64,000 nt of DNA from Leptasterias polaris (Eukaryota; Echinodermata; Asteroidea; Forcipulatida; Asteriidae). The notes beneath the pieces were generated by a model that searched no databases, was not told the DNA's origin, and was given only the letters and a program-made list of their open reading frames with translations. Position 1 is the first letter of the stretch, and each line of letters starts with the position of its first letter. Shown in pieces: positions 12,301 through 23,272 of this stretch. Where the stretch lies: assembly GCA_037783415.1 (NCBI GenBank), contig JAZGTN010000097.1:4795977-4859976 (forward strand). The letters are read 5' to 3'. Made by a program: the position numbers and the translations under genes.

Positions 12301-13828
12301 CATGGATGAACTTCAAATTGTTGAACCCTACATAAGGTGGAAATAGAACATGTGTTTATTCAATTGTCAATTAGAACACTGCAGTATCAACATGAACTCT
12401 AATTCAACATAGTTTCTTGCCCTGGTTGTTTTCATCTGATCATAGAGAAAAGACACTGGGTCTATGTTTTGATAAAGAGAAGTCAAGTAGGTGTATCTGA
12501 ATTTCATGCTTCATAATAGCTTTATCAATAAACTACAATGAAGAGTGCACACATGGTTGCACATAGTCCATACACAAGGGAGTCAAAACTCACATGCACT
12601 GAATGCCATGAACGTTCCTTGTGTGGCATGATCTTGGGGTTAAATACTGTACTGATTGTTTTCACTCCTTTAACAAAATAATATTTTGTTTCCAAATTAA
12701 GGCAATATGTGTACAAGTGATTACACCTTTAACAAATGACCACATTCAAAGAGATACCGGACAAAACATTGGGTGAATCATCAATTGTTAGAACCATGCT
12801 CTGGTTGTAAAACCAATCCAATACCCTGGGCCTAATTTTATGCAATACCTTTTGAAACTCTGTACAGTGCAGAATTCCACAGAAAACACTGACAAGAAAT
12901 TGGGCCCTATTTCTGCAATACATAATTTTCTTCTAACTTTGCTTAGCAATTTTAGCTGCACTAGGACAGTTTGTTGAAGTTGGTATCTAAAATAGAAGTC
13001 AATAATTACTCTGTTTAATTTACATGATTTTTTCCCCACGAACCCTTTCATTAAAGGGAGGTTTTGAATGAATTCATGCATTCCAGTCCTCCATTTAGGA
13101 AGAAAACTGCCGTAGAATTCTGCCATAAAATGCTTTCATGACTTGAGGTAGCAGAACTGCAATTTATTTCAATTCCTTAAAAATAAACATATTTCAAGGA
13201 AGTAAAGTCAAGATGGCTGCCATTGATTTCAATCAGCATCCAGTCCAAAAAACACACTTAGGATGTGAAGGCAACTGATACATGGGATCCAGTGATCAAT
13301 GCACTTCGATTTTTATTTCGGGAGTATTGTTTTTTAAATTCCATAAACCAAATGAACTTTTGATTAATTATTTATGCAGTTTATGACCTTGAAAGCATAA
13401 CAGGGAAGCACCAAATAACAAATCCAAGCATTTCACAAGACAGATGACGTGCAGGTAAAACTAACATGCGTCCCATCCGGTATAAAATGGGCTATTTTTG
13501 TTCTATGTGGATGAACTAGTATAGAAAAGGATGCAAAATATAGCTGAACTTAGTTTGAACCAAAATAGTTCCAGGAAACATGACAAAACTCAACTACTAT
13601 TAGTACTAAGAGCACCATTAGATTGTGCAATTGTTGACACATTTTCATTGTAACATGTTTCTAATGTTTTTGTGACATGTTGCATTGCTTTATCACCTCG
13701 CAAGAAAGGAGAGGCCGGTTAGAATTTAACTACTCATTTTAGACGGCAATTTTAATTTCAGGATGACTGGTACCAATACCAGGTAACAGTTTTGTAAAGA
13801 ATATACATCATCATATTATTATAATCAG

Positions 13829-13997
13829 CTAACTGTTTTCCCTTGCTTGACGCCCAGTGCAATAGAACACTTCCATCTTGTCCCCCCATTGTGGGAGTCA
13901 AATTGTACACAAAGGAATTGACCCTCTAATGTTTGCAATGGTAGAGGTGCATTTTGCGGAAGGTGTGTTCCGGGTCTGCAAGGGGTCAATACTGTGA
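13829..13997. repeat. Dispersed repeat ending in gcaaggggtcaat, copy 1
   Basis: It shares tgtacacaaaggaattgacc, ggtgcattttgcgga and gtctgcaaggggtcaat with copies at 45665-45825 and 62810-62970. Full copies begin with ttgaccc, so the family has short inverted ends and is probably MITE-like. This copy lies in sequence private to copy B of the duplication. Confidence 0.6.
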
Positions 13998-14195
13998 TGG
14001 TAAAGGTAGCATCTTCAGTTAATTTATATAATTGTATTAAACCTGACATAAAGGTGGTAAATCAGAACAACTTGACCAAGATGTAAACAAAGCACCAAGG
14101 CATTCATTTGCCAGCAGAATGTTTGTGTGTGCAGTTGAATGAAGATGCTTCAAACCAAACAAAATATCGGAAATTCAAAAGGAACTCAAAAAGTA

Positions 14196-14317
14196 TTAAA
14201 GGGTGTGTACAACATTGGCTTAAACTTTCACAGGTTTGTTATTTCATGTATATGTTAGGTCACATCAAGTGTGGATACAGGTCTTTGGCAATTACCAATG
14301 TTGTACACACCCTTTAA
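14196..14317. mobile_element. Complete 122-bp TTAA MITE in copy B
   Basis: The two ends are perfect 23-bp inverted repeats, including the TTAA (left TTAAAGGGTGTGTACAACAT then TGG, with the right end its complement). Copy A at 7095-7098 shows the same flanks, agtaTTAAataaac, with one TTAA. The insertion therefore occurred after the duplication and duplicated TTAA, as piggyBac-type transposition does. A longer relative starts the window (1-169). Confidence 0.9.
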
Positions 14318-15031
14318 ATAAACTATGAACAAAAATCAACACTGTCTTCAGGGTCTTTTTTAAAGCTTATGCTGCAACATCATCTGCATTTAAATCACCT
14401 CTTCTGCCTTAACTATTGTTGAAATGATCTATCCATGCATGTATCACCAAATGACTTGTCATGTTCTAGGCTCTGTGTAGAACCTCATGATAACGATTGC
14501 TCCCTTGTACCTCATTCAACCTGTTCACACCAGTCAACAGTACAAGTACATCATTATTGATTGCCTCCATCAAATGCCAATTAGGATCCTGTCCTGTAGG
14601 TCTTTCTGTCAAGTGGCATTAGTCAAAAGAGTAGGCTCAGTATCATCTGAGGTAAGATAACCCTCCAATATGCACTCCTAGTATATGACTATTGCACCTC
14701 CAACATTTCTCCAATACTCAATCATTCCATAAAAAAATGTAAGACTTCAAAAGAAAGTGGGTTCAGTTCCTTATCTTACAAAAGCAGGCTTTACCAAGCA
14801 CAGGAAATATATCCACAGAGACAGCTTCATAAGTCTGTTGAGCATATTGGGGTTTGACCTCAAGTGTGGGGGTTTAAGTTGAATGGTAACACAATAGGTG
14901 ATGACAACAACTCCTCAATTCATGTAATGTAGTTATGTTTGAAGGCCTCCAGGCTGTGGTGTGCATTGACTATTCCAGCGGTTCAACAGTGAGTGTCAGA
15001 GGTGATACACATCAAAAGAGGGCATCATTAA

Positions 15032-15114
15032 TCACTCTTCCACGATGGTTGTCTCTTTCTCCATGGTCTTAAGGAACTGGGGTGGGCTGGGCTCCATCTC
15101 TTCCAAAATGTGCA
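15032..15114 (-). CDS. Probable terminal coding exon, minus strand, family not recognised
   Basis: On the minus strand a good acceptor (ttttctgcag) at 15117-15115 precedes 83 nt ending at TGA (15034-15032). In the only protein-like frame it is entered with one base carried over and reads HILEEMEPSPPQ, then FLKTMEKETTIVEE and stop. The duplicated unit begins in the last few codons, so copy A preserves only the tail of the exon (cttccatgatggtt). A possible preceding exon ends at a donor near 16152 (CCCAAGTCAGAG then gtaaga), and its phase could be compatible. It may be the last exon of the KIF26-like gene or of a separate gene. It does not resemble the vertebrate KIF26 C-terminus as I remember it. 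Confidence 0.4.
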
Positions 15115-15660
15115 CTGCAGAAAATAACCATACAGTTTTAGAAACGATCACAAATCTACAAACTGGTTTTACCTAGCGATAAAAGTGTGGTCCAGATTTT
15201 GTTTACAGGTTTTTTGAATGGTTTGAAAATGATACATCTAGTATTTCCTTGTACTGTAATGTGCCCCGGATATCCACAATTCCAAATATGATACTTGGCC
15301 TACAGGGAAGTATTTTGACCTTTGACAGGCAAGTGCACTCCCCACCCCAGTAGCAGTGGCTTGATAAGCACTTCATGAATGGTTTCAAAACTTTATTATC
15401 CTTGTCTAATGCTCTGATCTGAAATCAAATCAAATCCCACCAACATAAAAAATACCTTGCAAAAACAAAATGTACACCGAAAGAGCAAGTACAGAGTCGG
15501 TAATTATCAACAAAAACAACAACAATTGAAATCTGACAAAATACTACAAAGAAAGTTCAAACCAGTGCCTATCATCCACAAAAATATTTTAGCCTGAAAA
15601 ATGCCTAATTCAAGGAAATACATGTGTAGCAATTACCCCACAAACCCCCTTCACTTGTTT

Positions 15661-15799
15661 CAATGGGAGACATTAGATGGCAGCAGACTACCAGGTAGAT
15701 CCATTGTTCTTGGTAATGTGCGCATGCTCAGAACAACGTAAACAATGGAAATTTACCTGATAAGTCTGCTGCCACCTAGCGTTCCAAAGTCTCCCATTG
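15661..15799. mobile_element. 139-bp foldback element (MITE-like)
   Basis: The left arm starts CAATGGGAGAC and contains tggcagcagactaccaggta, then ccattgttct. The right arm is its imperfect reverse complement and ends gtctcccattg. The arms together fill nearly the whole element. The flanks show no clear target duplication. Confidence 0.7.
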
Positions 15800-15810
15800 C
15801 TGCTATGCCT

Positions 15811-16030
15811 GGGCCCAATCTGCTTACTGCCGAATTCTGCGCTTGCGATCATCATTCTTCGCTTATACTAGCTGCGTGAGCAAAGAATGCCTAGTAACAT
15901 GAACTACGCATGCGCACAAGCGGAAATTCCCTGCCAACTTGTGAAATATGACTGACACAAGCGCAGAATTTCCTGCCTCTGTAAGCGCAGATTCATTGCT
16001 TACGTGAAGCAGACCAATGAAATTGGCCCA
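15811..16030. mobile_element. MITE with GGGCCCAAT ends, copy 1
   Basis: It starts gggcccaatctgcttac and ends gcagaccaatgaaattggccc. The same family occurs at 33224-33430 and, as a fragment, near 57070-57140. The interior is rich in gcttaxg-type pieces and is noncoding. Bases 16031-18208 contain no exon I can support, apart from the weak candidates listed among the rejected items. Confidence 0.6.
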
Positions 16031-17490
16031 AATTATAGAGGAATGGAATAAATTATTCCTCCAACCAACAATGATGTGCATTCCCTTTAAAATGCAACTT
16101 CAAAAACAGACATTGGAGAGTCGAGTGTGATTGATAATTCTTACCTCTGACTTGGGGCCTTTTATCCTGTCCTCGGCACTTAAAGAATCACTCTATACAT
16201 CCAAGCAGTCACGGACAGAGAAAGAGGGAAGAGCAACCAGGAGCAATGGGGGGAAGAGAGAAAAACACAGAGGAAATGAGCCGTGAGTTGATGGATGGAA
16301 ACTACTCCAAATTATTAGCGATTTAGGAAACAAACAATCATTGGGTTTGGAGTGTGTGCAAAAAAGTGAAGTGGTGTTGTTATGGTACTTGGCACTCCAA
16401 ACAGTGTAGTGCATTTGAAGGGCTGGTATTGTGTATACACCATTCGATTGCTTGCAAGGGAATCTCATCACGTCCAAGTTAGATCGGAATGGAAAAAGCT
16501 GCTTCTGCATAACGCAGTTTCCCTCAACTTCCCTTTGAATCAATAATAGCAAGCATTCACAATCATTTAGAATTATTTAAAAAACAAAACAATCATTTGT
16601 TACAATTATTTATGATTATTACAACTGTTGAGTTGATGCAGTTTCTTTCATGCACTTGAATATCGTTAAACCAAATCAAACAACTGAATGCAAACAAAAT
16701 AAAACCTTGTGACAGCATTACATGTAATTGACAAAGGGAGCTTATCAAACCATGCGATTCCAACAGAAGAGATGAAATCATCAAAACAAAACAAAATAAG
16801 CAAAAACATCAAAAGCAGCCAAAAAGTAACTTGAAAACTAAAGAGAAACAAACTCATTTTTAATCCCAACATGTATTGAGGTGTACAAAGTCCAGCCATG
16901 GTTCAAGGTATGGCACATATTCGCTCCATAGAATTTCATAAATGTTTTGAATGGCATGACAATAGGATCTACATGACTCACAATTGAAATTCTTGGGTAA
17001 ATGTTTGTTTTAAAACTGATTTATACTGGGCTGGGGATAACAAGTGGTATGCCTATAAACAGATCCTGTTAAACAGGCAACTTATGTTTTGAGCGGTGTC
17101 ATTTTGCTACACAGTCAAGTGGTTCGCCATCCAACAAGGTGTGTTCAAAAAACGACCAGTAAAGATGGCTAACTTAACACTATGTGGCGTCAGGTAGGAA
17201 CTATCTGCACATGCCTCTATTGAACCATGACAAGACGGTTTATTTGTTCAGTCTTTTATTTTTACAAAGAATGCTTTGACTAACGTACAGGGTTGTCTGC
17301 TGTTTGGACTCCAAGTGCTTTGTAGGTTGACAACCAGGCAAAATAAGGACAGAGTAACAATGAGACAGGGAGAGAGAAAAAGAGATTTTAGGATGGATGA
17401 GAAGATGGAAGATTTCGAAAGAGGACACCAGATAGAAACAACAATACAACAATTAGGAAACAATAAAGATGAGAAAACCAACAGTTCAAA

Positions 17491-17625
17491 TGTGGATGTT
17501 TATTTATTTAATTATTTATTTTTCCACAGGACTTCGGAAAGTCCTGAGTATCCGGTAAAACATACATAGTATTTCTTATCCCTGATGCAAATTTCAAATC
17601 TGTTAATATTTAGTGTACATTTATA
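17491..17625 (+). repeat. SINE-tail relative
   Basis: It contains tttatttttccacaggactt, then a degenerate tail (cctgagtatccggtaaaaca) and ttatccctgatgcaaattt. The order and sequence parallel the tRNA-derived repeat at 55261-55460, but the tRNA-like part is missing here. Confidence 0.45.
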
Positions 17626-18208
17626 AATCTTGTAAACTTTTTTGTTCACTGCTGTATAATTTTCAATCGAAAGAATCAATTCTAAAAAGATACTAAGCAC
17701 TTTTCTAAAATGATACTAAGCAAGATAGGAACAGAGTTATAAACCTCTTCTTCAGGGCCATGTTACACGAGGAAATTAACAGTAAAAAATTCCTCTTAAA
17801 AAAAAAGAAGAAGATTTTTCACATTAATTTCTTTGGAATAGTGGCAAAATGATTGATAAATATCTCTTGTACCACAAAATTGTTCTTTTAGCATGCAGTG
17901 CAGTTGTTCCACAATGTTACCTGTATGAGTTCTCTGGTGTGACATGGCCCCTGTCTCTACTCCTTACAAAGACATGTTTTTCACTCTTTTTCTTGAAAAT
18001 GGATGGGATAATTTCCAAACAGGTGTTTCCAATCTGATCAAAGTTTTACGGTCCAGTAGAGAACAATCGGCTTCGTTTAATTGTTTGGGGAAATTATTCT
18101 ATGAGGTAGTTTTTTGTTTTGTTCTTTTTTTGGGGGGGGGGGGGGGGAATATGTATTTGGAGGTTTTTATTGAGGACTTCTGCCTATGAAACTGAAAGCT
18201 CATCTCAC

Positions 18209-18387
18209 CTTCATTGTATCTGGTCGTTGTTGCTGGATCTTCTGGACATCATCTACTTCATACACTTTAATCTCAACTCCCTCCTCGTGGCATTTGGGTC
18301 TCGGTAATATATCTTTCCATCGGTTGGTTTTGGTCTGGTGACTGTCCGTAGCCGAGCGAGGTGGGGCACTGCGACTACGCCTGGATC
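18209..18387 (-). CDS. KIF26: KIF26-like exon 9 in window: conserved C-terminal segment
   Basis: Acceptor ctgactcag precedes 18387 and donor gtgagatg follows 18209. The exon is 179 nt, entered with one base carried over and left in phase 0. It encodes a basic stretch (SRRSRSAPPRSATDS), then HEEGVEIKVYEVDDVQKIQ and QQRPDTMK. The EIKVYE(V/I)DDV block is a family signature close to the C-terminus of vertebrate KIF26 proteins. In vertebrates it is followed by a coiled-coil-like segment that ends near a CFD motif. I could not find that segment on the minus strand between here and position 1, so the protein may end differently, or the exon may be diverged or split. The next candidate downstream is the weak exon at 15032-15114. 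Confidence 0.88.
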
Positions 18388-18912
18388 CTGAGTCAGAACA
18401 ACGGGATAGGTTTCAGTTTCAGGTTTAAAATGGCACATAGGATCAAGGAAACTCTCAAAGCTGACCTAGGTTGAATTCTGTTAATTTTCCTGTACTAAGA
18501 ATAATTTTACTTTGAACATCACAAAGTTAAAAGGTTAAAGATTATTTTAAAGATTTGCAAGCAAAACTAGTTTTGTTTTTATTTTAAGAAACTGAGCTTT
18601 GAAACAGGATACATTTTTCTTTTTTTTCACTGACAATTATTTCTTTTAATTATTTATTTAGTTATTATTTTGTCAATGTTTTTACCAGAAAGCCCATTCA
18701 GTTGTCAGAGAACTGTGCTCTCCGGGGCCCTGGAAGCACATAGAAAACATAAGAATTAATTAACATTAACATTCAAAAGTGTATCACAAAAGTTCTTCAA
18801 AGTTTCACAGAAGAAACATGGTAAGAGACCCTGTTTTTATAGCTAGAATAGAATATAGATTTTGAAAACCCTGTCTAGATTGCTATGATTGAAAGTTGAC
18901 ATCAACTCTTAC
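18388..18912 (-). other. KIF26-like intron, 525 bp
   Basis: It is bounded by donor GTAAGAG after 18913 and acceptor CAG before 18387. It is AT-rich. I see no repeat or RNA gene in it. If it is retained, the reading frame ends four codons past the donor (GKS then stop at 18902-18904), giving a tail without the conserved EIKVYEVDDV exon. Confidence 0.85.
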
Positions 18913-21900
18913 CAGGGAATTTCTTTTTCGGCAGCTTGGAGCTCTTGAGTCGTCCACTGGAGCATTCACTCATTGAATCATGGCAAGAGGACCCACTGGC
19001 TGTTGCTTCACTGTCTCGCAGCATGCTCTCGTAACCACTGCTTGCTCCACCGCCAACTCTGCATTTAGTGACGTTGTTGGAGGGAAGGCAGTCACTTAAC
19101 GTACTGCTGTTATCACTTCCATGCCCACTACTTGATCCATGTAGAACCCGGGGCTTAGTCACAGTGGAGTACGGTGAGAGGATCGAACGCTTGGATGGTG
19201 TGGGTACGTTCTCACTGGATGCTATACCACTGTCGTTACTCCCGTCCGAGGAATTGGTCAGTCGGTTTCCAGGTTGCAGCTGTGCAATGCTGCTGTTCAC
19301 ATTCCTCAGAAGTGCCTGTTCTGTTGTCGGTCCAGTGCTGGTTGGAATCTTTGAGCAGGCCACTGCTGCCGCCGCTGCTGCTGCTGCAGCTGTTGATTTG
19401 GTTAATGATGGTGCAGACTTACTTAGGGGTTTGTTCCGAACTGGTAGGCTGGAGGTACCTTGTGAGGCAGCCTTTTGCCCTGCCTTTGATCCTGATGGAC
19501 TGAGCTTACTGCTGTTGCATTGAGGGATTTTACTTGTGAGTGGGACAGTCTTTCTGGAAGACACTGAACTGCTCTTGCTTGTTGTACTTGCACTATCATC
19601 ACTGCGACTTGACTTTGAAAGCACCGATGAGGCCTTAGACTTGGAAGACGATTTAGCATTTAGTGCATTCTTTTGAGAATTGACAGACGTCAAGCTTGTG
19701 GACCTCATGGGAATCTTAGTATTTTTATCGGTCTTTGAGGGGATTAAACTTCCCTTCAGCAACCTACTCTCTGTTTTGCTAGTACACTTGGTTGGTAGCA
19801 CAGGTATCCTGCTGGATTCAGTGCTTTTGTTCACAGAGTTTTTTGAGTTTGTGTGTTGAACTTCTGATTCTGAATGAGGTAGGTAAGAGTTTACTTTGGG
19901 CTTCACAAGGCCTCTGTTTGGTTTGCATGGTACTTGAGGTGGGGTTGATTGCCCCTGGCTGTCTGGTTCCGATGAAGGACACCTCAGACAACTTTCCACA
20001 TCATCTGTTGCCTCTTGCTCCGACTTGGCATCAAATGCAGGCAAGTCTTGATGTAAGGCATCCTTAATTAGTGCATCATCAAGTTCCTGAGAGAAACATG
20101 GGTTGACTTCAACCTCAAAGGCTGGTGATGAGCAAGCACCTATGGCAGGGGGCCGCTCTGAGCTGCTCATTAAAAGGATATCGGCTAATTCCTTAGTCTC
20201 CTCCGACAGTTCATATTGCTGGATTTTGCTGGCAATATAATTGAAATGACAATCTGAATCAATTTCTTTTGCATCAGCCCCGTCCGGGCGCCTTAAAAGC
20301 AAGATATCCTGTGCCTGGCTATCCGAGTCTCTGCTGATTGTGCGGGATTTGTATTCCATAGCTTCTTTTGCACGTGAGATTGCAGCACTGAGTACTAAGG
20401 GAGAGGGTTGATGAGACAGTGTTCGTTGGCGAGAACTGCGGGCATGGTGTTGAGGGCTGTTGTACTTAGAGGAGGGGTCTGATCTTGAGGCAGGTGTAGG
20501 GTTGGCTGTTACTCTCGATTCCATGGGAACTGGATCACAGCGTTTATGAAGTGGGGATGTATGTACTCCCTTGGATTCAATTTCAGCCAGTTTAGTAACC
20601 GAAACCCCTTTATCTTGTGTGCTCCTTTGTGATAAACCACTCTGAGAGGATTGGGTCAGAATGGAATCTTTGCTCTCCCTTAAGTGGGACATTGTTCTGT
20701 TACTGCTGCCGTTTTTTTGATTCGGCAGCATTTGAAAGTTTTTTGACTGTTGCTGTTCAGGAACTACTCCTTCCATTCTCTGCCATACTGGTGATTCTGC
20801 TTGAAGGTCTGGTCTGGTTTGAATTGCATTCGGGGTCCCAATTGGCCCATAATTTAACCCAGAGTGAGGACTATTTGTTTGTGAATTCCCCAATCCGGGG
20901 AATCCGCGTTCAGATCTTAAATGTAAACCATTGGTGAATCCCCTCACTTGATGATTCAGATTGAATATGTGGTTTCCGGACGCCCCACCTGAGCTACAGT
21001 TCCAATTCCTGTTAGCGTCCCTCAGGCCGGGCGGACTGCCGTTTTTTGAAAGCCACTGAGAGTTGGTGGAGTTATCGGTGGTCGATTCCTCAGTTTCATC
21101 CACAATTGTGTTATCATCATCTTGCTCCATGAAACTTGCTGGCCTTGACGATGTTGAAAAGGTGGCATCCGTCGCGTCACTAATACAACTTAGTCTGCGT
21201 AGGGGATGATCAATAGCGAGATGCTTTTCTCTCATTACAACCTGTTCACCATTGATAGTCATGTAGGTAACCACTGTAGCCTCCTCATCCATGTAGCTTT
21301 CATTCAGTTGCATATCAGGCATGGTGATCTCTGAGCCATCTAAGAGATCATCATCCAAGAGAGAGATATCATCCAAGTTGAGACTGGAAATGACATACAT
21401 AGATTTGATGGCCTCCAGATCGTGGCTAGCCAGGGAAATTGAATCTAAGGTTCCAGAATGATGCTCCGAACGCCGCCTTCTTCTGATCTGCCTCTCACCG
21501 TTATTCTCAACAATCTCCGACTCATCATCAGAGTAGACATAATGTCCGATGTTACCCATGCTGAGATTCGCTCTGTCCTCCATACCTAAAAGCAAGTATG
21601 GTTCGTTGACGCAACCGTTTACACTGGCCTCGTTTAAACTCAGAGAGAAGTTTTCTGAGAAGGAATCAACAGAGCGTTGCTCCATCTCCTTGATGCAGCA
21701 GATTGCCTCCGATCCCATGGGAAGGTCATCTAAGGTCATATTATCATCAAAAGAGATAGCTCCAGTTGTGTCCTGGGAAACAAAGCTCATTGTGTCTTGC
21801 TCCGAGAAAGCAATAGAAAAATCATCCTCTGACACCTCTGAAATGGGCTTCTCTAACATATCAGAGATATTATCAATAGAACCAAGACATCTCAAGATGG

Positions 21901-23272
21901 CGTCTGCATCAGAGCCACCAAGATTACTGTGCATCAGCATCAACCTTTCTCTTATTGACATCTTCTGATTGATACCTTCAAGGAAGTCTCCATCCTTCAA
22001 GCTCTCTGCACCAGGGGTTTCTGGCTCAACTGCCTTGAGCTGGGAACACAGACTCTTATCCATATTACGCAACTCGGACAGTTCATCATCCTCGTCTGAT
22101 TCCAAGCAGGGCTGCGAGGGCTTGTTGATTTGTGGTTTTGGAGGAGGTGGCGGGTTCTTACTGGTGGAGTAATTGAGGAAGAGCTTTGGTGGAATGATTG
22201 GAGGTAGGTCTTTGTGTTGTGCCATGCCAGCTTGAATTCTCTTCTCATCATCCTTAGTCGTTTCCTTAGTGTCGTTTTCTCTGGACTCCTCTTTTGAGGG
22301 CTCTTCATTTTCATTTTCAACATCTTCTTCCCATTGAAGACATTGTACCTGGTCAAGAACGGCCGTTGTTAAGTCATCTGAAGATGCTGTTTCATCTGTA
22401 ATTTCTTTATCTCCAGCTTCATCTTCCTGACTTTCTAGTACTGTTGGTAATCCTATCTCGTCTGAACCCACCTGTGTCTCCAAACTGACAATCATATTTA
22501 AAGCAGGAGTTCTCCTTGGGGGGACAATGGGCTTAGTGATAATATTTGACCTGGTTTTGTTGTTATGTATTTCTGATGGGGGTCGTAGTCCACTTTGTTT
22601 CAGTACTGGCTTGCAAGTGTCGGGTTCTTTAAGTTTGGTTGAGCTGTCATTGTTAGCTTTTTGTTCATCTTCTTTCAAGGGTGAAGCTGGTGATTTAGGT
22701 CCAGTGTCAGTGTCCTCTGAGGGTGAAGACTTGGGTGAAAGTCTTCTGGAGGGCATTGGTAGCCCACTTTTCTTAACTGGACTCTGAATTTGCCTACCCT
22801 GAATTGAAGAAACAGGAATTTTGGACATTGGAGTTCCCTGTTCCTGACATGATTGTTCTGGTGAGGATGTCCTGCAAGGTAACTGAGGTCTTGCCGGTTC
22901 AATGACTTCATATATAGGAGATTCTCTACCATCCTTTTCGAGTGTCTCTGAGTCTTTTGGTATACAGGGCGTTTCTAAGCACTCTTCTTCGTCTGACTCA
23001 ATAATTGGAGGTCTCCAAATTGGAACATGAGAAGGGGGTCCTTCATTGTCTGTAAGCTCCCTGTCGCTTAACGCAACCCCATCTGGACCGCAATAAATAA
23101 CAGTATCACAGGATTGTTCACTGCTCGACAGGTACTCTGGTTCACTTTGGTTGAGGGCGTTGGTGACTTGCATGCCGCTGTTTTGATGCCTGGAGTGAAG
23201 TGGTCGAGCATGACGACGCATGCGCCCCTCGTCACATGAACTCTCCCCACCTGATGAACTGGTACCGGAGTA
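18913..23272 (-). CDS. KIF26: KIF26-like exon 8 in window: long C-terminal tail (4.36 kb)
   Basis: The exon begins at acceptor tttcatttcag (23273) with [17 protein letters not shown] and ends at donor GTAAGAG; it is 4,360 nt, entered in phase 0 and left in phase 1. It encodes about 1,453 residues of mostly low-complexity tail. Landmarks in order from its first in-frame Met (23221): [11 protein letters not shown] at about 33-43 and [12 protein letters not shown] at about 52-63, both KIF26 signatures; a PPPPPKP proline-rich stretch near 22140; an acidic region; RRRRR near 21480 (possible nuclear localisation or microtubule contact); a serine- and lysine-rich block at 19560-19680; an alanine run of nine at about 19364-19393; and five [ST]xIP motifs. 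The exon is unusually large but uninterrupted. The tail presumably binds microtubules, EB proteins and signalling partners. Confidence 0.95.

Larger units (their letters stand above)
9270..15052. repeat. Segmental duplication, copy B (about 5.8 kb)
   Basis: This is the partner of copy A, about 6.5-6.9 kb to the right and in direct orientation. It has private sequence relative to A: about 715 bp at 13309-14024 (containing a dispersed repeat), a MITE at 14196-14317, about 130 bp at 12117-12249 and about 280 bp at 14513-14795. It is contiguous with a spliced terminal exon at 15032-15114, so B is probably the original and A the derived copy. Read on the minus strand it would be the 3' UTR of that exon. 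Confidence 0.9.

Noticed and set aside
16152..16190. Possible minus-strand exon ending CCCAAGTCAGAG before gtaaga
   Set aside because: The donor is good and one phase could join the 15032-15114 exon, but the acceptor is uncertain (two options with different frames) and neither peptide is recognisable.
17309..17341. Possible 33-nt minus-strand microexon reading HLESKQQTTLY after a long pyrimidine tract
   Set aside because: It vaguely echoes the LExxQQ pattern of KIF26 C-termini and has a good acceptor, but it is very short, the similarity could be chance and nothing after it continues the family sequence.
17915..17950. Minus-strand peptide MSHQRTHTG resembling a C2H2 zinc-finger linker
   Set aside because: Only the linker half is present; an upstream stop and no matching cysteines make it a decayed fragment or coincidence.
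19068..19523. Plus-strand open frames opposite the kinesin tail exon (for example 19068-19523 and 21549-21968)
   Set aside because: They are antisense shadows of a long, biased-composition coding exon, without splice or homology support.
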